Positions 36,501-41,919 of a stretch of DNA of 41,919 bases are shown here, piece by piece (positions within the stretch are counted from its first letter, which is position 1; the number at the start of each line of letters is the position of its first letter). Location of the stretch: contig JAGVOD010000074.1 of NCBI GenBank assembly GCA_020052935.1, forward strand, positions 1-41,919. The letters are read 5' to 3'. This DNA is from an archaeon (GTDB taxonomy: Archaea; Nanobdellota; Nanobdellia; Woesearchaeales; UBA11576). A program made the translations under genes and the position numbers. The notes beneath the pieces were generated by a model, which searched no databases, had not been told where the DNA came from, and saw only the letters and a program-made list of their open reading frames with translations.

Positions 36501-36696
36501 AGATTGGAAAGACAAGGAGAGATACTCCAAGTTAGGCCAAACCTTCGTTAGAAGGGATCTTCCGAATGTCCTGAAATACATCTTCCAGCCAAACAAAAAC
36601 CGAGGTTCTAATTCGGCCAATATGGCCGCTCAGAACCTCGAAAAACCCATTTCCGAGGTTCAAAAACCGTGCCAAGATAATGCTTCAGCAGCTTGA
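33571..36696 (+). CDS. PrgI-VirB4 type IV secretion ATPase with C-terminal nuclease-like extension
   Basis: N-terminal PrgI-like TM region (FGLTFRQLIYCLLFSPLVIAIL); Walker A ASSGGGKSYFTKLM; Walker B RKILVIDEAWSLL; C-terminal TTNPDIVFKANEQQMAIEVETGKRHPSRLTEKVNELK. Confidence 0.9.
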   Translation: MPYEIPAEIAYEEKIIFGLTFRQLIYCLLFSPLVIAILFKAPFDIYTRVGLALIPAGICALFIFTPIIKWFLDWYRWLDWREFYLMDNHMKRMFRLDRIKDSAVHVSGRRLSVIRVEPINFSIRNKQEKDITIMAFQRFLNSLDFPVQIVIATDSINLDHYTSTQEMKAEDVARKTKNEQYTELFKDYKAHLYSTVSKGSLVNRIFYLVIPESGRLGLGIQVDVCCDLLKNIGLRHKVLAGEELKQALAGFFNNLYVDDDKKPLMDEVEGDENKLHYAVAPKCVRNHMDCIQVGDKLTRTIAVKGYPRIVEAGFLDKLITINGDFDLSIHIEPFEIEHMMVTLNRELQKQRADLYAMQQKGIINPALEIKYKDTRAVMENIQMGNEKLFNVSLYITCKGSSIKELDLLTKKVESELNALLMLSYRLRFLMHKGIKSTFPVAENELGVRRSVTTKALSAFFPFTSQFLQIDEDGIWLGLNGNNIPIIKDLFKLYNINGVILASSGGGKSYFTKLMISRLLLNGTKVMVVDPQSEYTDLVQRFNGQLVTISRTSNTIINPLDLMGHDFDEKKLTLMDLFPVMLGQTSEIQKAVLDRALTIIYASKTITNNPETWRNAPPMMSDLLNQLKKMSKTATKVESETYRSLINRIEMYVTGVFSFLNKQTNINFNNHLVCFNIGDMPNQVKPTVMFLILDYVYMKMRKDIERKILVIDEAWSLLERTEDESYIFRIVKTCRKFNMGLLLITQDVGDLLKNEAGKALLNNSEYTLLLRQKPAIIEQVETTFRLSQQEKDHLLTAKAGEGIIIISNEHSEIRIVASPEEHKIITTNADERLKKERDNAKEPTAKYETPTPPAQQDKGFYKKANLSETEAKQLLEKGYIVSEHVGLFGGRREEYLLKPRHNESPEHFFTVKAIEEYLRQYTDKVVLYETTNPDIVFKANEQQMAIEVETGKRHPSRLTEKVNELKSSYKNDWFFVVTDWKDKERYSKLGQTFVRRDLPNVLKYIFQPNKNRGSNSANMAAQNLEKPISEVQKPCQDNASAA
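36601..36640. repeat. Nested perfect palindrome in 3' end of virB4-like CDS
   Basis: CGAGGTTCT (36601) / AGAACCTCG (36632) with inner CGGCCA / TGGCCG; a further CCGAGGTTC at 36653. Confidence 0.8.
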
Positions 36697-36716
36697 ACCC
36701 GTTGAACCAAGACACC

Positions 36717-37103
36717 ATGAAACTACCCCATTTCATCAAAAAGCGAATTGACACGCGCAAGATCAAGCGTCTTACGCTAGAGGACAAGCGCAAGCTCGTC
36801 ACGGTCATTGAGCACAGGCAGAAGGAGGAGGAAGAGGAGAAAAAAGAGGAAGCCGCTCCGCAGCAGGAGCCAACTAAATCAGAACAACCTGAACCGGAGG
36901 CCAACAAGATGGAGACCAAAACCAGCATACAATTGGAAGGCAAGGAAGAGGAGAGCGCAGCCCCTCAGCAGAAGAGGAACGTTCCCCTGATAGAGACGCA
37001 CATCAGTAAGAGCAAGGATGGTAAGTACATCATCCACAAGACAGTCATCACAGACATCAAGCCAGTGGCGTATTACGAGAAAGTCTTTGCGGGCTCTGAA
37101 TAG
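36717..37103 (+). CDS. Charged, low-complexity hypothetical protein downstream of VirB4
   Basis: Glu/Lys/Gln-rich central region and conserved-looking ends. Confidence 0.55.
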   Translation: MKLPHFIKKRIDTRKIKRLTLEDKRKLVTVIEHRQKEEEEEKKEEAAPQQEPTKSEQPEPEANKMETKTSIQLEGKEEESAAPQQKRNVPLIETHISKSKDGKYIIHKTVITDIKPVAYYEKVFAGSE

Positions 37104-37136
37104 AGCCCTTATTTTTATTATTCATAGAAATGCTTG

Positions 37137-37196
37137 CATAAACAGGCGAAAACTGCTTATGTGGTACTACGATGGGTAACGCTCCGTCCGATGACA
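37137..37196 (+). other. Two-hairpin structured motif, copy 2
   Basis: CATAA-A-CAG-GCGAAAA-CTG-C-TTATG then GATGG-GTAACGCT-CCGTC then CGATGAC. Confidence 0.6.
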
Positions 37197-37197
37197 A

Positions 37198-37812
37198 TCA
37201 CTTCAGCTTAAATACAAGGCCGTAAAGATTGTGTTCGTCATCTATGATATCTTTTGTTTCTTTAATTGATATGAATCCATTTCGATGCATCAAATCCGAA
37301 ATCTCTTCCGGAGAAATAGGTTTTACCAATTTCATTAATCTTCTTGCGAATTCGTCCATTTGAGACGGTTTTGGCTTGATGAATGGATGCTCCTCGATGA
37401 AGATTATTTTTCCTTTTTTATTAAGGAGGCCTTTCCATCTTGCGATTGCTTTGTTTCTGTTCTGAATGTAAAAGAAAAGATTACAACAAATGATGGTATT
37501 AAACTTCTGGTCATATGATTCGAGTGTTTCAGAATTGTCATTCGTAAAAGCAATCTTCTGATTTTTCTTTTTAGCTAATCCTGTCATTTTTTTGGAAAAG
37601 TCATTAGCACTTATGTTTGAGAACCTGTTTGATAAGTGACTCAATAAAAAACCGCTTCCACAGGCAAGATCAAGGATTGGTTCTTCGATTTCGTCCACTA
37701 TTTCGTTGATTATTTTTAATTGTGCAGAATAGTGTCCTGTCTTTTTCATGTGCTCATCGTAATACTCGCAGTAGAAATCATATAAGTCTTTTATTTCTTC
37801 AGCAGGTGTCAT
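37198..37812 (-). CDS. Class I SAM-dependent methyltransferase
   Basis: PILDLACGSGFLLSHLSNRFSNISANDFS; NTIICCNLFFYI. Confidence 0.88.
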   Translation of the reverse strand: MTPAEEIKDLYDFYCEYYDEHMKKTGHYSAQLKIINEIVDEIEEPILDLACGSGFLLSHLSNRFSNISANDFSKKMTGLAKKKNQKIAFTNDNSETLESYDQKFNTIICCNLFFYIQNRNKAIARWKGLLNKKGKIIFIEEHPFIKPKPSQMDEFARRLMKLVKPISPEEISDLMHRNGFISIKETKDIIDDEHNLYGLVFKLK

Positions 37813-37816
37813 TTTA

Positions 37817-38173
37817 TCAAAAGCTCATGAATTTAACAGCAGAGTGTTTTGCAGGGGCATAAAGGTAAAATTCTTTTTCAACACCAAAAGGAATAACTAC
37901 GACCGGTGTTTCTAGAACATCTTCACATTTTGTGACCAGTTTTTCAAATAAATTGCCCGCCTCTTTTTCAGACGCTACTTTGTTGTCAAGATGTGAAAAA
38001 GGAACAAGAATTAGTTGACCTTGATTTTTTATAGCTATTTTCTTTGTTGCATTTATTATGGTCTTTTCTGTATCAACTGGTTCAAAATGGCAAAACACCA
38101 CAAACCCCTGATAGATTTCTTCCTTAAGATAGCCGAACTTCCCTTGGAAACACAAAGCTTTCATACACATCAT
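37817..38173 (-). CDS. Stand-alone archaeal ThrRS editing-domain-like protein (tRNA-Thr_ED family)
   Basis: QLILVPFSHLDNKVASEKEAGNLFEKL and PVVVIPFGVEKEFYLYAPAKHS match the archaeal ThrRS NTD pattern YPfAHLSs.La.p..A...l and aPFGyyKaF.i..KGHp; no synthetase body follows. Confidence 0.68.
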   Translation of the reverse strand: MMCMKALCFQGKFGYLKEEIYQGFVVFCHFEPVDTEKTIINATKKIAIKNQGQLILVPFSHLDNKVASEKEAGNLFEKLVTKCEDVLETPVVVIPFGVEKEFYLYAPAKHSAVKFMSF

Positions 38174-38284
38174 AAACTAGGGGTGATATAAAAACATTTC
38201 TTCAAAAATGAAGTTTACAATTATTTTCCAAACATTCAAATTAGCCCTCTCAAGCCTTTTAAGGTCATTTTACACTTCCTTCTC

Positions 38285-38401
38285 ATGCACTACGTCATCG
38301 CCCCGTCTTTGCAGCATACGGGGAAGCCATCCTTCGGTTTGGTCTTCTCCAACATAGCTTTTGCTCTCTTGGATGATAAAAATAGGAGGTCAGGAGAATA
38401 A
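38285..38401 (+). CDS. 38-aa ORF coupled (TAATG) to P-loop kinase
   Basis: MHYVIAPSLQHTGKPSFGLVFSNIAFALLDDKNRRSGE*. Confidence 0.3.
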   Translation: MHYVIAPSLQHTGKPSFGLVFSNIAFALLDDKNRRSGE

Positions 38402-39012
38402 TGCCCCAGAACCTTATCGTGATGTGTGGCATTTCGTGCTCTGGCAAGAGCACTGCTGCCAGGAAGCTTCAGGAGGCGTTAGGCATTGAGTTGATTTCTA
38501 CAGACATGCACAGGAAGAACTCTGACTTAAACAAGGTAAGCCTTGACCGCAATCCGTTGGAGAGATTTGTGGTGTATTACGAGGCGCTGAAGAATGTAGA
38601 GGATATTCTCGCGCAGGGAAGTGACGTAATCATTGATGGTACGTTTATCCTTCGCCTTCTCCGCCAAGGCGCTTACTATTCTGCATACAGCACTGGCTCG
38701 AATGCTTATGTCGTGCATTGCGTGTGCAATGATTATGGTCTCATCCAGCAGAGGTATGGTCATAGGAAGAGGAATAATACGATGTTTGAGGCGTGGTCGA
38801 AGATTGAGGGCCACAATGTGAAGTTCAGGGAGTTTGAGGATTTAGACAGGGAAGTGCTGCCTGACGGCAGGCCCGTGCCTATTGTCCGTAATGATACAGG
38901 GAAGTCGAAAGCGGATGTTCTTTACTCTGACGGCAGCGAGACTATAGATTTGATTGTTGATACTTTGAACAAGCCTGAGATGCTTTACTTGGCAGAGGTC
39001 GAGCATGGATAA
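38401..39012 (+). CDS. AAA_33-type P-loop kinase, paralog 1
   Basis: MCGISCSGKSTAARKL Walker A, DVIIDGTF. Confidence 0.85.
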   Translation: MPQNLIVMCGISCSGKSTAARKLQEALGIELISTDMHRKNSDLNKVSLDRNPLERFVVYYEALKNVEDILAQGSDVIIDGTFILRLLRQGAYYSAYSTGSNAYVVHCVCNDYGLIQQRYGHRKRNNTMFEAWSKIEGHNVKFREFEDLDREVLPDGRPVPIVRNDTGKSKADVLYSDGSETIDLIVDTLNKPEMLYLAEVEHG

Positions 39013-39631
39013 GAGCCTGTTGATCACCTGTGGGCTGCAATGCTCAGGCAAGAGCACGCTTACAGGTAGATTGGGCAGCGGTCTCGGCATTGAGACTGTT
39101 TCTTCGGATGCTGTCAGGGTCAAGCTCTTGGGCAATCCTAAGGTCATTGGCGCAAACCCTCTTGAAAGGTATCTTGTCTACTATCAAACTCTTGAAAATG
39201 CCAGACGCGTTCTTGACACTGGCCAGAGCGTCATTATTGACGGCACGTTCAGCAAGCGTTTGTTCCGTCAATCAGCCTATTTCCTGGCTGCTGAGTTGGA
39301 CGTTTCCATGTATGTCCTGCACTGCATATGCAACAATTACGGTCTTGTAAGGCAGAGGTATGAGCGTAGGTGCGAGCAGAAGCGTAACAACACCCACATA
39401 TTCGATGGCTGGGCAGAGATAGAGACATTCCACAGGACATACCAGGACTTCGAGCAGCTTGACCGCGAAGCCATGCCAGATGGAAGGCCAGTGCCTATAA
39501 TTCGCTATAACTCTGAAAAGGACAAAACTGAAATCGTTTATTCTGATGGAAGTGAGACGATAGAGACTATAGTGGGGGCAATAAATGGTGTTACCGCAGA
39601 AAGACGTTACCTGAAAGCGGTGGGTCAGTGA
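39005..39631 (+). CDS. AAA_33-type P-loop kinase, paralog 2
   Basis: TCGLQCSGKSTLTGRL, SVIIDGTF; collinear with paralog 1. Confidence 0.85.
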   Translation: MDKSLLITCGLQCSGKSTLTGRLGSGLGIETVSSDAVRVKLLGNPKVIGANPLERYLVYYQTLENARRVLDTGQSVIIDGTFSKRLFRQSAYFLAAELDVSMYVLHCICNNYGLVRQRYERRCEQKRNNTHIFDGWAEIETFHRTYQDFEQLDREAMPDGRPVPIIRYNSEKDKTEIVYSDGSETIETIVGAINGVTAERRYLKAVGQ

Positions 39632-39732
39632 GGAGAAGAAATCGTCCAGAACACACCACGCAGTCTACTGTCAAACAGACAACAAGGTAAAGAAGTGATT
39701 AATAGTTACAGGCAAGTTTACAAACTAACCGT

Positions 39733-40659
39733 TTATTTTTTCAATATCTCTTCTATTTGAGCAACTATCTTTGGTTCATACGTTTTAAATCGCGCAAGTT
39801 CATCAGAATTGATTTCTATAAAACCAGGGCATCTCAATATAAGTATTATAGACATAGTGTTATAACTTTCTTTGAGGTATTGATACCATTTCATAAACTC
39901 TTCGGAATCAAAGTGAATATTTAGAATGGAACTTTTAACATCATTGCCGTGTTTATACGCTTTGTTTGGTCTATTATGAGTGTATTTAGACAATTCAAAA
40001 TAAAACATCTCAAGTTTTTTCTTGAACCCATATTTTGCATCATACTCGGACAAGTTTTGCTCTTTAAAAATCGCAGCAATGATCTCTTTAAAGTGAGGAA
40101 ACTTCTTGGTTGTCCCAGTATCTGGATTGGTATATGTCTCATGACCTAAGCTCCATTGACTATAAGCATTTGCTCTTTTACATTTCGCCTTTGGAGAACC
40201 AGAAAGCACCACCAACGTTTGTTGTACATTTCCAAATCTTCGTAACGCAACTTCTTTATCAGGTTTTACCCAATCAACAAAATTACCCTCTTTATCAACC
40301 CAATAGGATTTCAACATTTTAACATCTATTAAATCAAAATAAGTTCTTGTCAAAAAATCATCAAGAGCAGTTCTTAACTCAGAAATAGCACACCGATAAA
40401 ACCCGTGCGTAGCCAGAAATAGAGAAGTCTCAAAGATATTACTCACGTTAAAAAGCGCATCTGCTAAGATAGGTCTGAAATTCAACTTTCCAAAGTCGTT
40501 GAGCCAAAGATTAAAACTCGAACTGTAATCTTCAGCGGATACAGCAACAGTTCCATCAGAATCATGTCTGGTCACCCGTATAATGCCTGCCAATTCAGTA
40601 GTTGTTTTAGCATAAACAATATCTGTCCTCTCCTTAACCAGTTCAGTATATGTTGACAT
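39733..40659 (-). CDS. Uncharacterised, possibly HEPN-related protein
   Basis: Mostly helical; CAISELRTALDDFL and ELSKYTHNRPNKAYKHG resemble HEPN/ApeA-type C-terminal regions. Confidence 0.45.
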   Translation of the reverse strand: MSTYTELVKERTDIVYAKTTTELAGIIRVTRHDSDGTVAVSAEDYSSSFNLWLNDFGKLNFRPILADALFNVSNIFETSLFLATHGFYRCAISELRTALDDFLTRTYFDLIDVKMLKSYWVDKEGNFVDWVKPDKEVALRRFGNVQQTLVVLSGSPKAKCKRANAYSQWSLGHETYTNPDTGTTKKFPHFKEIIAAIFKEQNLSEYDAKYGFKKKLEMFYFELSKYTHNRPNKAYKHGNDVKSSILNIHFDSEEFMKWYQYLKESYNTMSIILILRCPGFIEINSDELARFKTYEPKIVAQIEEILKK

Positions 40660-40786
40660 AAACTCTCTACAAATAATGCCTATTAAAATACTTTCGCACG
40701 GTGATATGATTTAAATTCCAAAAAATCAGAAGTTTCAACACAAAGACAACGATATGTTTCCGTCAAGAACTATCATAATTTTGTTC

Positions 40787-41905
40787 TCATAACACATACT
40801 TTTCAACTGCGGCGTCTCCTTTAAAATCACCAAGTGTTAAAGGTCTTAATTTAGCTTGGTTGTATAATTGTTCGATGAGTTGCCCGTCAACCACTATTAC
40901 TCCCAAGCTTTGAGCACGATTACAAAAGTCGGCAGCACATTGTGAAGTGACTATGACAGGAATAACATCTATCAGGGGTTCTTTTATTTGCTCTTTCACA
41001 AGATTTGCTGTGGATGCTATTTTATCAATGATATCTCCCGCGGTTAAGGTGATTTTACAGTCGATGACCAGAAGGGTTCCAGATGTCTTTTCGTATGCAA
41101 GAATGTCTGCTGCGCCTATTTCTATATTTGAATCATCTTTGAATATATCATGCCCTGCAAGAAGCACCGTTTCGAATCCACCCAGTGTAAGCAGATTTCC
41201 AACAGCTGTCTCAAATGCAATCTGAGGGGCATCTTTCTTTTTAGACTTTTTTGGCGATTTAAGTGTGTGCAAAAGCGCATCATCTCTGAAGAACAGAGAG
41301 GCAGCGCGAAAAAGCGGAGAAGAAACAAACCCTGATTGCAGGAGCAATTCTTTGACATGTGAGTATTTGCGGTCAACCACTTCCCCCAGCACTGGATGCA
41401 GAAGGTTTAACTGAAAAGCATCAGAATCCGCAGATTCTTTCTGAATGGTTGGCAGAACCAATTTTGTTTTAGAATAATCCTCTTCTCCCGTGACAACATC
41501 ATATGAATAGTGGTCTTTGGCCTCATAATTTCTGCTTTTTAAAGTTACGGATAGCTTAAGAGGTCCCAGGTCTTTGTGGTGAACTACCGAGATTACCGGC
41601 AGATATTCTTCGTTAATCTTCACATCTGAAATTCGGGCATAAATTGGAACAGAGAAATACCACGTTGCCGTTCCATTACGTCCTTTGATTCCTAACTTAT
41701 GCCGGATAAAAGTCTCCAAATCAGTGTACCCGAATTTTTTAATGCATTTCTCAATTAGTTCGGTATCAGTATTTACTAATTTGGAAGGTGCAACTTCTTT
41801 AGGTTGGGACAAACCTGCCTGCCAAATAGGCCATTCCTCAGTAACATACTCGAAACCGCCATTATACCCGCCAAGGTCAATAACCTGGTTTAGAGTCACT
41901 TTCAT
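40787..41905 (-). CDS. PD-(D/E)XK restriction-endonuclease-like protein
   Basis: AVGNLLTLGGFETVLLAGHD...IGAADILAYEKTSGTLLVIDCKITLTAGDI: D...DCK nuclease core (Mrr-like). Confidence 0.72.
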   Translation of the reverse strand: MKVTLNQVIDLGGYNGGFEYVTEEWPIWQAGLSQPKEVAPSKLVNTDTELIEKCIKKFGYTDLETFIRHKLGIKGRNGTATWYFSVPIYARISDVKINEEYLPVISVVHHKDLGPLKLSVTLKSRNYEAKDHYSYDVVTGEEDYSKTKLVLPTIQKESADSDAFQLNLLHPVLGEVVDRKYSHVKELLLQSGFVSSPLFRAASLFFRDDALLHTLKSPKKSKKKDAPQIAFETAVGNLLTLGGFETVLLAGHDIFKDDSNIEIGAADILAYEKTSGTLLVIDCKITLTAGDIIDKIASTANLVKEQIKEPLIDVIPVIVTSQCAADFCNRAQSLGVIVVDGQLIEQLYNQAKLRPLTLGDFKGDAAVEKYVL

Positions 41906-41919
41906 ACTTCCCAGATAAA

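Noticed and set aside
30185-37196. Two-hairpin motif as attL/attR or oriT
   Set aside because: Copies differ in stem sequence, so they are not recombination cores; oriT remains possible but unsupported without a relaxase.
1-41919. CRISPR array, rRNA or tRNA genes
   Set aside because: No regularly spaced direct repeats and no rRNA/tRNA consensus seen on reading either strand; a tRNAscan/barrnap run would be decisive.

Overview
41.9-kb window from an archaeal genome. The archaeal assignment rests on TATA-box promoters, TruD, an Ogg2-type glycosylase, a desulfoferrodoxin, a PrgI/VirB4-type secretion locus and many lipoproteins; it may be a DPANN lineage, but I cannot prove that here. Positions ~1-25.4 kb look chromosomal: lipoproteins, an oxidative-stress/redox cluster (Ogg2, desulfoferrodoxin, TrxR, glutaredoxin), a copper/redox operon (HMA chaperone, HMA-TauE/SafE-cupredoxin fusion, CopA, cupredoxin, rubredoxin-like, FTR-like, hemerythrin), TruD, a RelBE-like TA pair, an RHH + Ser/Thr-kinase operon, an AAA ATPase-nuclease, RumA-like and COG2521-like methyltransferases, and HEPN/MNT. 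Positions ~25.7-39.6 kb look like an integrated conjugative-type element: ParB-like protein, tyrosine recombinase, VirB2-like, VirB6/TrbL-like, and VirB4 with an apparent C-terminal nuclease-like domain. Cargo follows (methyltransferase, stand-alone ThrRS-editing-like domain, twin P-loop kinases) and then a probable defence pair (39.7-41.9 kb). Main novelty candidates: (1) a family of at least four interspersed 127-174 bp structured elements sharing a long terminal stem with a C bulge, GCGNAGC boxes, a covarying inner stem and a G-run/C-run/G-run apex; one sits precisely in frame inside truD and another appears nested in an older copy. (2) A paired two-hairpin motif (loops GCGAAAA and GTAACGnn, covarying stems) found twice, each time just downstream of a T4SS gene block. 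(3) An unassigned ~230-nt highly structured RNA candidate at 21617-21844 with its own TATA box. (4) Several helically phased palindromic operator arrays. All calls come from reading the sequence by eye; no search or folding was run.
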